In this document: in pieces, positions 22,795 through 32,422 of the stretch
Layout: each line of letters starts with the position of its first letter
Position numbering within the stretch: the stretch's first letter is position 1
Assembly (NCBI RefSeq): GCF_010093205.1
Contig: NZ_PDWN01000006.1
Span: 124,001 to 188,000, forward strand
From: Pseudoxanthomonas daejeonensis
Lineage (GTDB): Bacteria; Pseudomonadota; Gammaproteobacteria; Xanthomonadales; Xanthomonadaceae
Length of the DNA stretch: 64,000 nt
Direction: 5' to 3'
Made by a program: the position numbers and the translations under genes
The notes under the pieces: model-generated
Database searches by the model: none
Told to the model about the DNA's origin: nothing
What the model saw: only the letters and a program-made list of their open reading frames with translations

Positions 22795-24186
22795 CTACCG
22801 CCTGCCCCGCTCCTCCAGCCAGGCGCCGCGCTGCGGTGGCGGCGTCGCCAGCAGTTCGCGTCGCAACGCCTCGCGTTCGGCCGGTGGCGTGCGCCGGGAC
22901 AGGTCGCCCAGTTGGCGCCGCTGCTCCGGGGTCATTGCACGAAGCGCGGCCAGCAACGGTTCGCGCTCGCCCTCGCCGACGAAACCCAGCAGCGGCTGCA
23001 GGGCCGCGTAGTCCGCGCCCAACGCCGGGCCCAGCATCCAGCCGTTGCGCTCCATCGCATCGAGCGAAGCGAAGCGCGTGCGCAACGCGGCGCGCGCCGG
23101 GGGATCCAGCGCCTGCAATGCCAGGGCGGCGGCGCGCACCCGCGCCTGCTCGAACGCATCGAGCTGCTGCCAGGCCTCGGCCGCGGCGGCGGTGACGTTC
23201 GCATCGGCAGGCTCGCCGCTGTCGCCGTCGATGGGGGTTGCGCTCGCATCGCCTTCGCGCTCGATGTGCGACGCCGGTGCGCCGGCCGCATACCACGACA
23301 GCAATGGCAGTCCTGCCACCACCGGATCCTGGACCGGCTCGGCCAGCGCGGCCGGCCAGTCCGGCGGCAGCGCGGGCGGGTCGGCCTCGGGCAATGGTTC
23401 GACCACGACCGGTTCGTTGTCATGCACGCGCAGGTCGTCCACCGGCGCCACGCCATTGTCGCCGTTCGCCGACGGCGCGGGCGACGTCGGCGACCAGGCG
23501 TACCAGGCGGCGCCCGATGCGAGGACAACCGCAGCCACGGCCGCCGCGATCCATCCCCCGCGCCGGCGACGCCCGGACCGCACCGGCCCACGGGCCGGGC
23601 GCCGGTCCTCTGCGGGTTCCACCGGTCGGGGCGGCGCGGGCATGGCCCGTCCTGCCAGCGCCGATTCGCGCAGCTGCAACAGGCGCTGCTGCTGGGCGGG
23701 ATCGAGCTCGCGCCCGGCCTGTGCGATGGCCTCGGCCTGCTGGCGCCAGCCGGCCGCATCCGGCCCGCCGGACGCGTCGCGCGGGCAGGCTTCGGCCAGC
23801 GCCTGCTGGTAATCCGCCATCTGCGTACCGAGGACCGCCGCGGCGGTGGCTTCATCCAGGCCCGCGACCTGGCGTAGCAGCAGTGCACGCCGGACCGACG
23901 GGCGCATTGGACCGAGGAAGGCCAGCGCCGGCGGCCAGTCGCCCGCGCCGGCCTCCAGCGGCAGCGCCAGCAGCAGTTTCCAGAAGCGGGTCGGCCATTC
24001 GGCCATCGGCATCCGTTCGGCCGGCCCGGGGAAAGCCCGGATCGCCGCGGCCAGTGCCCGCTCGGCCGCCGCCGCGTCGCCCCCCTGCAGCCACAGGAAC
24101 ACGAACGCCCGCCGCTCGGCACCGCGCAGGAACGCGGCCAGGGCCGCCGGAAGTTCGGCGCCGCGGTTCACTGGCTCGTTGCGCAT
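22795..24186 (-). CDS. Sigma-factor-like / DUF3106 membrane protein
   Basis: A 463-residue protein of mixed architecture. Residues about 10-150 look like a degraded ECF sigma factor: FLRGAERRAFVFLWLQGGDAA resembles region 2 and RRALLLRQVAGLDEATAAAVLG resembles the region 4 helix-turn-helix. An RRRR segment precedes a single transmembrane helix (about 211-229, IAAAVAAVVLASGAAWYAW). The C-terminal third is DUF3106-like, with MTPEQRRQLGDLSRRTPPAEREALRRELLATPPPQRG. If the sigma-like part is cytosolic, the DUF3106 part is periplasmic. The start MRNEPVNRG is the last sensible ATG. The sigma relationship is my inference from pattern. Confidence 0.72.
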   Translation of the reverse strand: MRNEPVNRGAELPAALAAFLRGAERRAFVFLWLQGGDAAAAERALAAAIRAFPGPAERMPMAEWPTRFWKLLLALPLEAGAGDWPPALAFLGPMRPSVRRALLLRQVAGLDEATAAAVLGTQMADYQQALAEACPRDASGGPDAAGWRQQAEAIAQAGRELDPAQQQRLLQLRESALAGRAMPAPPRPVEPAEDRRPARGPVRSGRRRRGGWIAAAVAAVVLASGAAWYAWSPTSPAPSANGDNGVAPVDDLRVHDNEPVVVEPLPEADPPALPPDWPAALAEPVQDPVVAGLPLLSWYAAGAPASHIEREGDASATPIDGDSGEPADANVTAAAAEAWQQLDAFEQARVRAAALALQALDPPARAALRTRFASLDAMERNGWMLGPALGADYAALQPLLGFVGEGEREPLLAALRAMTPEQRRQLGDLSRRTPPAEREALRRELLATPPPQRGAWLEERGRR

Positions 24187-24621
24187 CGGGACTCCGGCAT
24201 GTGCCGAGGATACGCGGCACCGCACCCGGCTTCGCTCTTGACAGCGCCGTCGACGCTGTTCCAGCGCGCCACGACAAGGGCTGCCACCTGCGCGGTTGTG
24301 CACAGCGCAATTACTTTCGGCCTAAAACCGCATGTTTCGCCTTCCACCACTTTGCTACATCTGTGTTTCACGCCTAAACATATGATTTATATGTATTTTT
24401 GCATATGGCGCTTTTTTGACCAACCTGACTGACAGGCTTGAATCCCCGTGTTTGCCGCGTGAAGCATCGCGCTCATGCACAAGCTTATCCACACCCAGTG
24501 TGGATAAGCACAAATATCCAACTGTGACGGGCGTTTACCTCCGGTTTGTCGGACCCACTACAACAATGACTCGCAAGCGGGCATCGCTGCGCGGGCCACG
24601 GGCGGGCCGTAGACTGGCGTG
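24187..24621. other. AT-rich intergenic region upstream of priA
   Basis: 435 bases without a convincing gene. Bases 24305-24430 are markedly AT-richer than anything around them, with TATGATTTATATGTATTTTTGCATATGG at their centre. The inverted DnaA-box pair follows at 24485. The priA promoter and the divergent promoter of the sigma-like gene must lie here, but I cannot assign hexamers with confidence. Confidence 0.7.
24483..24509. promoter_or_regulatory. Inverted pair of perfect DnaA boxes
   Basis: TTATCCACA at 24485-24493 and TGTGGATAA at 24499-24507 are both exact matches to the DnaA 9-mer, on opposite strands with 5 bases between, inside a 27-bp palindrome with 12-bp arms. A weak third box (6 of 9) lies at 24514-24522. 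It sits 113 bases before priA. The arrangement suggests DnaA control of priA or a DnaA-titrating/reactivating site. Confidence 0.75.
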
Positions 24622-26847
24622 ATGCCCGCACCTGGATCCACCCCGCCCACCTGTCTCCAGGTCGCCCTTCCGGTGCCCGTCCCGCGGCTGTTCGACTATT
24701 TGCCCCCCGAAGGCCAGTCCCTCACCGCCATCCAGGCCGGCCAGCGGATCCGGGTCCCGTTCGGCAACCGCGAACTGCTCGGCGTGGTGGCCGGCACCGG
24801 CGCCGCCGAGCCCGGGGTGGAGCTGCGCCGCGCCCATGCCCTGCCCGACGCCGAGCCGGTGTTCACCGGCGAGCTGCTGGAGTCGCTGCGGTGGCTCACC
24901 CGTTACACCCATGCCCCGGCCGGCGAAGTGTTCGCCACCGCGCTGCCCGCGTCGCTGCGCGCGGGCGGCCCCCTGCCCGATACCCATGCCTGGGCCTGGC
25001 TGCTGACCGAAGCGGGGATCACCGGGCTGGCCGGGCTGCGGCGCAACACGCGTCCGCGCCGGCTGGCCGAGTTGCTGGAAGGCGGACCGTGCGACGAGGA
25101 TCGGCTGGAGCGGGAACTGGATGGCTGGCGTGGAGCGGCGCGGTCGCTGGCGCGGCGCGGCTTCGCCGAGCGCATCGCCACGCCGGCGTTCGCGCACGCT
25201 CCGGCACCGCAGCCGGGTCCGCTTCCCAGCGCTGAACAGCAGGCAGCGATCACGGCGATCGCGGCGGCCGATAGCTTCAGCCCGGCCCTGCTCGAAGGCG
25301 TGACCGGCAGTGGCAAGACCGAGGTCTACCTGCATGCCATTGCCGACTGCCTGGCGCGCGGCCGGCAGGCGCTGGTGCTGGTCCCGGAGATCGGCCTCAC
25401 CCCGCAGACGCTGGCCCGCTTCCGCGCGCGCCTGGGCGTGCCGGTGCACGCGCTGCATTCGGGACTGACCGACAACGAGCGCGCTCGGGTGTGGACGGCG
25501 GCCTGGCGCGGCGAGGCGCGCGTGATCGTGGGCACGCGTTCGGCGGTGTTCACCCCGCTGCCCGACGCGGGACTGATCGTGGTCGACGAGGAGCATGACG
25601 GCAGCTACAAGCAGCAGGACGGCATCCGCTACCACGCGCGCGACTTCGCCCTGGTCCGCGGCAAGGCACTGGGCGTGCCGGTGCTGCTCGGCAGCGCCAC
25701 GCCCTCGCTGGAGACGCTGCACAACGCGCTGGCCGGTCGCTTCGCGCACCTGCGCCTGCGTCGTCGTGCCGGCGAAGCCCGGCCGCCGGCGGTGCGCATC
25801 CTCGACGTGCGCAAGCGGCCACTGCAGGCAGGGCTGGCACCGGAAACGCTGGAGATGATCGGCGCGGCGCTGCGCGATGGTGGCCAGGTGCTGGTGTTCA
25901 AGAACCGGCGCGGCTACGCGCCGGTGCTGCTGTGCCACGACTGCGGCTGGAGCGCGCAGTGTCCGCGCTGCAGCACGCCGGCGCAGGGCACGCCCCTCAC
26001 CGTCCACGCCGGCGGCGGCAAGCTGGTCTGCCATCACTGCGGACACCGGCAGACGCGGCCGCTGGCCTGCCCGGACTGCGCCAGCCTGGCCCTGCAGCCG
26101 CAGGGCATCGGCACCGAACGGCTGGAAGAATTGCTCGCCGAACGCTTCGCCGACTGGCCGGTCCTGCGCATCGATCGCGGCACCACCCAGCGCCGCGATG
26201 GCCTGGCCAAGCTGCTGGACGAGCTCGGCGACCGGCCCGGCGTCCTGGTCGGCACCCAGATCCTGGCCAAGGGCCACGACCTGCCCAACCTGACCCGCGT
26301 GGTCGTGGTCGGCGTGGACGAAGGCCTGTTCTCCTCCGATTTCCGCGCCGGCGAAAAGCTGGCCCAGCTGCTGGTGCAGGTGGCCGGGCGCGCCGGCCGC
26401 GCGCAGCGCCCGGGCGAGGTGTGGTGGCAGACCCACCATCCCGACCATCGCCTGCTGCACGACCTGATCAACGGCGGCTACGACACCTTCGCCCGCGACG
26501 AACTGGTGCAGCGCGCAGCGGCCGGCTTCCCGCCCTCCACCTACCTGGCAATGCTGCGCGCCGAAGCGCAGCAGGTCGATACGGCGGGTGCTTTCCTGCG
26601 CGCAGCGAAGGCGATCCTGCATGAAGCCGGTGCCGGTGCCATGCAGGCAGCGGTGCAACTGCATGGCCCGGTGACCGCACCGATGGCCCGTCGTGCGGGC
26701 CTGTACCGGATGCAGCTGGTGCTGTCGGCCAGTACCCGCCCCGTGCTGCATGCATTGCTGGACGCTGCCTTGCCCGCGATCCATGCCCTGCCCGAGGCGC
26801 GACGCACGCGCTGGTCGCTGGACGTGGACCCGGTGGATCTCTACTAG
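24622..26847 (+). CDS. priA: Primosomal replication protein N', helicase PriA
   Basis: 3'-5' helicase that recognises abandoned forks and reloads the replisome. The 741-residue protein has the N-terminal 3'-binding domain (VALPVPVPRLFDYLPP), Walker A GVTGSGKTEVY (about 225-235) and Walker B VVDEEHD (about 320). The zinc-binding insertion has eight cysteine-type ligands (CHDCGWSAQCPRC ... CHHCGH ... CPDC, about 438-490), and the helicase motifs GTQILAKGHDLPN and QVAGRAGRAQRPG follow. GTG at 24619 directly precedes the ATG used. The long AT-rich leader with DnaA boxes is unusual for priA. Confidence 0.97.
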   Translation: MPAPGSTPPTCLQVALPVPVPRLFDYLPPEGQSLTAIQAGQRIRVPFGNRELLGVVAGTGAAEPGVELRRAHALPDAEPVFTGELLESLRWLTRYTHAPAGEVFATALPASLRAGGPLPDTHAWAWLLTEAGITGLAGLRRNTRPRRLAELLEGGPCDEDRLERELDGWRGAARSLARRGFAERIATPAFAHAPAPQPGPLPSAEQQAAITAIAAADSFSPALLEGVTGSGKTEVYLHAIADCLARGRQALVLVPEIGLTPQTLARFRARLGVPVHALHSGLTDNERARVWTAAWRGEARVIVGTRSAVFTPLPDAGLIVVDEEHDGSYKQQDGIRYHARDFALVRGKALGVPVLLGSATPSLETLHNALAGRFAHLRLRRRAGEARPPAVRILDVRKRPLQAGLAPETLEMIGAALRDGGQVLVFKNRRGYAPVLLCHDCGWSAQCPRCSTPAQGTPLTVHAGGGKLVCHHCGHRQTRPLACPDCASLALQPQGIGTERLEELLAERFADWPVLRIDRGTTQRRDGLAKLLDELGDRPGVLVGTQILAKGHDLPNLTRVVVVGVDEGLFSSDFRAGEKLAQLLVQVAGRAGRAQRPGEVWWQTHHPDHRLLHDLINGGYDTFARDELVQRAAAGFPPSTYLAMLRAEAQQVDTAGAFLRAAKAILHEAGAGAMQAAVQLHGPVTAPMARRAGLYRMQLVLSASTRPVLHALLDAALPAIHALPEARRTRWSLDVDPVDLY

Positions 26848-26874
26848 CGGATCGTCACCCAGTTACGCGGGGAG

Positions 26875-26908
26875 CGCGCGGGGCCGGGAAGCCGCACCGA
26901 CCCGCGCG
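26875..26908. terminator. Possible hairpin between priA and NYN gene
   Basis: CGCGCGGG and CCCGCGCG arms separated by 18 bases lie between the two convergent stops (26847 and 26920). There is no T-run on either strand, so this is a weak candidate. Confidence 0.35.
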
Positions 26909-26919
26909 TGACAGCCGGA

Positions 26920-27672
26920 TCAGACCGCCGTTTTCTTCGCCGCGACTCGCTTGCGCGGCTTGTCGCGGACCCAGATCGTCTTGCCTTCCTGCTTGACCTC
27001 GAACAGGTCGCTGGCCTTCACCAGGTCGCTGAGCTTGCGGTAGCCGTAGTTGCGCGGGTCGAACGAGGCCTGGTTGCCGATCTGGCTGCCGACCACGTCC
27101 AGCCGGGTCCAGCCGTCGTCGCCGCTGCCGGAGTCCACCGCGCTGCGCAGCATCTGCACCAGGCGCGCATCGCCGCGCAGGTCCTGTGCGGCCTTCTTCG
27201 GCGCGCTGGCCTCGACCTTGCCGTTGTCCGGCGGCGCGCCCAGCGCCTCGAGGTAGGTGAACTTGGAACAGGCGTTGACGAAGGGCGATGGCGTCTTCTT
27301 CTCGCCGAAGCCATAGACCTTCTCGCCGTCGGTAAGCAAGCGCATCACCAGCGGGGTGAAGTCGGCGTCGCTGGTGACGATGGCGAAACCGTCGAGGTTG
27401 CGCGCGTACAGCAGGTCCATCGCGTCGATCACCATGGCCATGTCGGAAGCGTTCTTCCCGGTCGAATAGGCGAACTGCTGGATCGGCCGGATCGCGTACT
27501 CGTGCAGCACCGCTTCCCACTGCTTGAGGTGCGGGCTCTTCCAGTTGCCGTAGGCGCGGCGCACGTTGGCCACGCCGTAGCGCGCGACCTCGGCCAGGAT
27601 CACGTCGATCTTGCTGGCCGGCGCATTGTCGGCATCGATCAGCAGGGCGATGCGCTTCTCGGGTTCCGTCAT
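26920..27672 (-). CDS. NYN-domain ribonuclease-like protein with OST-HTH/LOTUS domain
   Basis: A 250-residue protein. The NYN (PIN-like) domain at about 5-145 has the acidic residues expected for a metal-dependent nuclease: LIDADNAP (Asp13, Asp15), SDMAMVIDAMDLLY and VTSDADFTPL. A LOTUS/OST-HTH domain follows at about 165-235 (LRSAVDSGSGDDGWTRLDVVGSQI, NYGYRKLSDLV, FEVKQEGKTIWVRD), and the end is a basic tail KPRKRVAAKK. This is the LabA-like/MARF1-like combination thought to act on RNA. Convergent with priA. Cellular substrate unknown. Confidence 0.88.
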   Translation of the reverse strand: MTEPEKRIALLIDADNAPASKIDVILAEVARYGVANVRRAYGNWKSPHLKQWEAVLHEYAIRPIQQFAYSTGKNASDMAMVIDAMDLLYARNLDGFAIVTSDADFTPLVMRLLTDGEKVYGFGEKKTPSPFVNACSKFTYLEALGAPPDNGKVEASAPKKAAQDLRGDARLVQMLRSAVDSGSGDDGWTRLDVVGSQIGNQASFDPRNYGYRKLSDLVKASDLFEVKQEGKTIWVRDKPRKRVAAKKTAV

Positions 27673-27766
27673 CGTGATTCTCCATGCGGCCAAAGACGGC
27701 CCAGGGCTGCAGTTTTGCACACCGCCCGGGCTGCGACCGGCATCCTGCCCATGCCAGAATCGCCCC

Positions 27767-29080
27767 ATGGACCCACATCGTGAACTCACGCCGGCCCGGC
27801 GCCTGCGCAGCATCTTCAGCGGCTCGGTCGGCAACCTGGTGGAGTGGTACGACTGGTACGTGTACGCGGCGTTCTCGCTCTATTTCGCCGAAGTGTTCTT
27901 CCCCGGCGGCGACCGCACCAGCCAGCTGCTGAAGACCGCCGCGATCTTCGCGGTCGGCTTCCTGATGCGACCGCTGGGCGGCTGGCTGCTCGGGCGCTAC
28001 GCCGACCGGCACGGTCGCCGCGCCGCGCTGCTGCTGTCGGTGTGGATGATGTGCGGCGGCTCGCTGGTGATCGCGCTCACGCCCGGCTACGCCAGCATCG
28101 GCGTGTTCGCCCCGCTGCTGCTGGTCCTGGCGCGGCTGCTGCAGGGCCTGTCGGTCGGCGGCGAGTACGGCACCTCGGCCACCTATCTCAGCGAGATGGC
28201 CAGCCGCGAACATCGTGGGTTCTGGTCAAGCTTCCAGTACGTGACCCTGGTGATGGGCCACCTGCTGGCGCTTGCGGTGCTGCTGGTGCTGCAACAGGTC
28301 CTGGATGCGGACCAGCTGCGCGAATGGGGCTGGCGCATCCCCTTCGCGATCGGCGCGCTGGCGGCGCTGGTGGCGCTGTGGCTGCGGCGGACCATGGCCG
28401 AAACCGAATCGTTCGTGCGCAGCGAAGCGGACACCTCGGCCGCGCACCAGCAGCGGCAGGGCACGATGCGTGCCTTGCTGCGGCATCCGCGCGCGCTGCT
28501 CACTGTCGTCGGACTCACCATGGGCGGCACGCTGGCGTTCTACACGTACACCACGTACGTGCACAAATTCCTGGTCAACAGCGCCGGCCTGTCGAGCCAG
28601 GCGGCTGCGCTGGTCAACGCGTCCACGCTGTTCGTGTTCATGCTGCTGCAGCCGCTGGTGGGCGCGCTCTCCGACCGGATCGGGCGGCGCCCGGTGCTGA
28701 TCGCCTTCGGCGTGCTCGGTACGCTGCTGACGGTGCCGATCCTGAGCCGGCTGCAAGAAGTGGGCAGCGCGACTCAGGCGTTCTGGCTGGTGCTGCTGGC
28801 CCTGGTCGTGCTCAGCGGCTACACCGCGATCAACGCGGTGGTGAAGGCCGAGCTGTTCCCGGTCGAGGTACGCGCGCTCGGCGTGGGCCTGCCGTACGCG
28901 CTGACCGTGGCGCTGTTCGGCGGCACTGCCGAGTACGTGGCGCTGTGGTTCAAGCGCGCCGGCATGGAGAGCGGCTTCTACTGGTACGTCACCGCGTGCA
29001 TCGCAATCTCGCTGGTGGTGTACGTGCTGATGCCCGATACGCGTCGGCATTCGCGCATCGACATGGACCACGCACGCTGA
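27767..29080 (+). CDS. MHS-family metabolite:H+ symporter (KgtP-like)
   Basis: A 437-residue major-facilitator protein with 12 predicted helices. It carries the metabolite/H+ symporter signatures: GNLVEWYDWYVYA in helix 1, RPLGGWLLGRYADRHGRR between helices 2 and 3, and QGLSVGGEYGTSATYLSEMA in helix 5. Nearest characterised members import 2-oxoglutarate (KgtP) or proline/betaine; the dicarboxylate assignment is plausible but unproven. Start MDPHRELTPARRLRS is the first ATG before the signature. The next gene, encoding NDH-2, follows after 20 bases with a good RBS (GAAGGAA). Confidence 0.9.
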   Translation: MDPHRELTPARRLRSIFSGSVGNLVEWYDWYVYAAFSLYFAEVFFPGGDRTSQLLKTAAIFAVGFLMRPLGGWLLGRYADRHGRRAALLLSVWMMCGGSLVIALTPGYASIGVFAPLLLVLARLLQGLSVGGEYGTSATYLSEMASREHRGFWSSFQYVTLVMGHLLALAVLLVLQQVLDADQLREWGWRIPFAIGALAALVALWLRRTMAETESFVRSEADTSAAHQQRQGTMRALLRHPRALLTVVGLTMGGTLAFYTYTTYVHKFLVNSAGLSSQAAALVNASTLFVFMLLQPLVGALSDRIGRRPVLIAFGVLGTLLTVPILSRLQEVGSATQAFWLVLLALVVLSGYTAINAVVKAELFPVEVRALGVGLPYALTVALFGGTAEYVALWFKRAGMESGFYWYVTACIAISLVVYVLMPDTRRHSRIDMDHAR

Positions 29081-29100
29081 TCCCCTGACGAAGGAACCGC

Positions 29101-30393
29101 ATGGACCACACGCCCGCCTCCCCGCCCCACCTGCTCGTGATCGGCGGCGGCTTCGCCGGCCTCTGGGCTACGCGCGCGCTGGCGAAATCGCCGCTGCGGA
29201 TCACCCTGCTCGATCGCAGCAACCACCACCTGTTCCAGCCGCTGCTCTACCAGGTCGCCACCGCCGGCCTGTCGGCGCCCGACATCGCCGCACCGCTGCG
29301 GCACATCCTGCGCAGGCAGCGCAATGTCGAAGTGCGACTGGGCGAAGCCACTTCCATCGATCCGACCGCCCGGCAGGTGGCGCTGGCGGACGGCAGCGTG
29401 CTCGGGTTCGATTACCTGCTGCTGGCCAGCGGTGCCACGCACGCCTACTTCGGCCACGACGAATGGGCCGCGCACGCGCCGGGCCTGAAATCGCTCGACG
29501 ACGCGCTGCACCTGCGCCGCAAGCTGCTGTTGGCCTTCGAGCGCGCGGAAGCCTGCGAGGATCCGGCCGAACGCACGGCCTGGCTCAGCTTCGCTGTCGT
29601 CGGCGGCGGTCCTACCGGCGTGGAGCTGGCCGGCACCCTGGCCGAGATCGCGCGCCACACGCTGAAGGACGAGTTCCGCCGGATCGATCCGGCCAGCGCG
29701 CGCGTGCGCCTGGTCGAGGCCGGGCCGCGCGTGCTGGCGTCGTTTCCAGAGGAGTTGTCTGACAAGGCGCGGCGGCAGCTTGAACGCCTCGGCGTGGAAG
29801 TCTCGACCGGCGTGCCGGTGACCGCGATCGACGACGGTGGTTATCGCCTGGGTGAGGAGTACGTGCCCGCGCGCACCGTGGTCTGGGCGGCAGGCGTGGC
29901 GGCTTCTCCGCTGGCGCGTTCGCTGGGCGTACCGCTGGACCGCGCCGGCCGTGTATCCGTCGAGGCGGACCTGAGCGTGCCCGGGCATCCGCACGTCTTC
30001 GTCGCCGGCGATCTGGCCGCGGTACAGCGCGCGGACGGACCGCCGGTGCCGGGCGTGGCGCCGGCGGCCAAGCAGATGGGACGGCACGTGGCGGCATCGC
30101 TCCGGGCACGGCTGGCGGGTGCGCCGGCCCGTCCGTTCCGTTACCGCGACTTCGGCAACCTGGCGACCATCGGCCGCATGGCCGCGGTGGTCGACGTGCA
30201 CGGCTTCAAGCTCTCGGGGCTGCTCGCATGGTGGTTCTGGCTGGCGGCGCACGTATTCTTCCTGATTGGCTTCCGCAACCGGCTGGTGGTGCTGCTCAAC
30301 TGGGCCTGGGCCTACTGGAGCTACCAGCGCGCGGCGCGGATCATCCTCGGGGGCCGGAGGGAGGGTGAGCCCTCGGGTGACGCCCCGGGGTAG
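29101..30393 (+). CDS. Type II NADH:quinone oxidoreductase (NDH-2)
   Basis: A 430-residue flavoprotein that passes electrons from NADH to quinone without pumping protons. The FAD-binding GGGFAGLW (about 15-22), the AQ-type motif LLYQVATAGLS, the second NADH-binding GGGPTGVELAG (about 169-179) and the flavin-closing FVAGDLAAVQ are all present. The C-terminal membrane-binding helices are LLAWWFWLAAHVFFLIGF and VVLLNWAWAYWSY. It is the probable second gene of a two-gene unit with the upstream transporter. Family and length (about 430) match well. Confidence 0.93.
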   Translation: MDHTPASPPHLLVIGGGFAGLWATRALAKSPLRITLLDRSNHHLFQPLLYQVATAGLSAPDIAAPLRHILRRQRNVEVRLGEATSIDPTARQVALADGSVLGFDYLLLASGATHAYFGHDEWAAHAPGLKSLDDALHLRRKLLLAFERAEACEDPAERTAWLSFAVVGGGPTGVELAGTLAEIARHTLKDEFRRIDPASARVRLVEAGPRVLASFPEELSDKARRQLERLGVEVSTGVPVTAIDDGGYRLGEEYVPARTVVWAAGVAASPLARSLGVPLDRAGRVSVEADLSVPGHPHVFVAGDLAAVQRADGPPVPGVAPAAKQMGRHVAASLRARLAGAPARPFRYRDFGNLATIGRMAAVVDVHGFKLSGLLAWWFWLAAHVFFLIGFRNRLVVLLNWAWAYWSYQRAARIILGGRREGEPSGDAPG

Positions 30394-30514
30394 GCGACGC
30401 GCTCGCCGCCCACCTCGCCACATCCTCGCGGCGAGCCGCTCTGTGGCCCGGGCTGAATGACAATCGGCGCCGGCGCTGCGATCCTTTCCCCGTCATCCAG
30501 CGAACGCGACGGCC

Positions 30515-31135
30515 GTGTCCTTCCTCTTGCTCGTATTCGACCTGCTCGGCACGTTCGTGTTCGCGCTCAGCGGCGCCACCCTGGCGGTGCGCCAGCGGCT
30601 GGACCTGTTCGGCGTGCTGGTGCTGTCCTGCGCGGCGGCGGTCTCCGGTGGCATCGCGCGCGACGTGCTGATCGGTGCGCAACCGCCCGCGGCACTGGCC
30701 GACTGGCGCTACCTGGCGGTCGCCATGCTGGCCGGCGTGGCCACCTTCTACTGGAGCGCCGTGATCGAGCGCCTGCGCAACCCGGTGCAGCTGTTCGATG
30801 CGGCCGGGCTGGCGCTGTTCGCCGTGCTGGGTACGAGCAAGGCCTTGGCCTTCGGGCTTTCCCCCTTCGCCGCGACCCTGCTCGGGATGATGAGCGGCAT
30901 CGGCGGCGGCATCGCCCGCGACCTGCTGGTCGCGCGCACGCCGGTGGTCCTGCAGGCCGAGCTGTACGCGGTCGCCGCGCTGCTCGGCAGTGGCGTGGTC
31001 GCGCTCGCGCACGTCACCGGCTTGCCGCAGTACCCGGCAATGGCGGCCGGTGCGCTGGCCTGCTTCGGCTTGCGCTACATGGCAATCCGCCACGGCTGGC
31101 ACCTGCCGGTGGCGCGGGTGCCAGAAGAGCCCTGA
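30515..31135 (+). CDS. TRIC-type / UPF0126 cation channel family protein
   Basis: A 206-residue membrane protein of the YicG/UPF0126 family, built from two repeats of three helices plus one. Each repeat has the glycine hinge SGGIARDVL (about 47-55) and GGGIARDLL (about 131-139). Structural work on bacterial TRIC homologues shows trimeric K+ channels. The start is GTG at 30515, giving MSFLLLVFDLLGTFVFALSG, the typical first helix. No ATG fits. It converges on rpoH across a strong hairpin. Confidence 0.9.
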   Translation: MSFLLLVFDLLGTFVFALSGATLAVRQRLDLFGVLVLSCAAAVSGGIARDVLIGAQPPAALADWRYLAVAMLAGVATFYWSAVIERLRNPVQLFDAAGLALFAVLGTSKALAFGLSPFAATLLGMMSGIGGGIARDLLVARTPVVLQAELYAVAALLGSGVVALAHVTGLPQYPAMAAGALACFGLRYMAIRHGWHLPVARVPEEP

Positions 31136-31248
31136 AACTCCACCGCTTCTCCGCGCGTATCGGCGCGCATGCACTGCTGACGCGTTCGACACGGGTGGCA
31201 CTTTCATCCGGCCGGCCGCACCGCATCGGATGCATCCTCCCCAACGCA

Positions 31249-31277
31249 AACGGCCCGGGCTTGTGGCCCGGGCCGTT
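31249..31277. terminator. Bidirectional terminator hairpin between TRIC gene and rpoH
   Basis: A perfect 12-bp stem (AACGGCCCGGGC / GCCCGGGCCGTT) with a 5-base loop lies midway between the convergent stops. T-rich flanks are weak (CACTTT on the plus side, TTTGCGTT on the minus side). Confidence 0.65.
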
Positions 31278-31301
31278 GCACTTTCTGGTTGACGCGACCG
31301 C

Positions 31302-32189
<888 letters not shown>

Positions 32190-32388
32190 CTTAGCAATCG
32201 GGAGATTGGACTGCTAACGCCGGACATGGTTCCCAGCATTGCATCCGTGCAACAACAAAAGTGCCCTCAAGCACTTTTTAAATCAATCACTTGCGACGCA
32301 CGAACTGAACGCAAACCTAGCAGCGGAACGCGATCGTGCCGCACCGGCCACTACAGGGGTGTGAGGCCGGGATGACAGGTTCTCAAGG

Positions 32389-32413
32389 GGGCCGCGACCC
32401 CGGGTCGCGGCCC
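32389..32413 (-). terminator. GC hairpin after pirin gene
   Basis: GGGCCGCGA and TCGCGGCCC form a 9-bp stem around a 7-base loop, 10 bases beyond the pirin-like gene stop and upstream of rpoH. No U-run follows, so strength is uncertain; it may separate the pirin-DoxX transcript from rpoH. Confidence 0.5.
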
Positions 32414-32422
32414 TTCCGGGCC

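Noticed and set aside
24187-24621. Chromosomal origin (oriC)
   Set aside because: The DnaA boxes and AT-rich stretch are suggestive, but only two perfect boxes exist, and neither dnaA, dnaN nor rpmH adjoins. I report it as a regulatory site instead.
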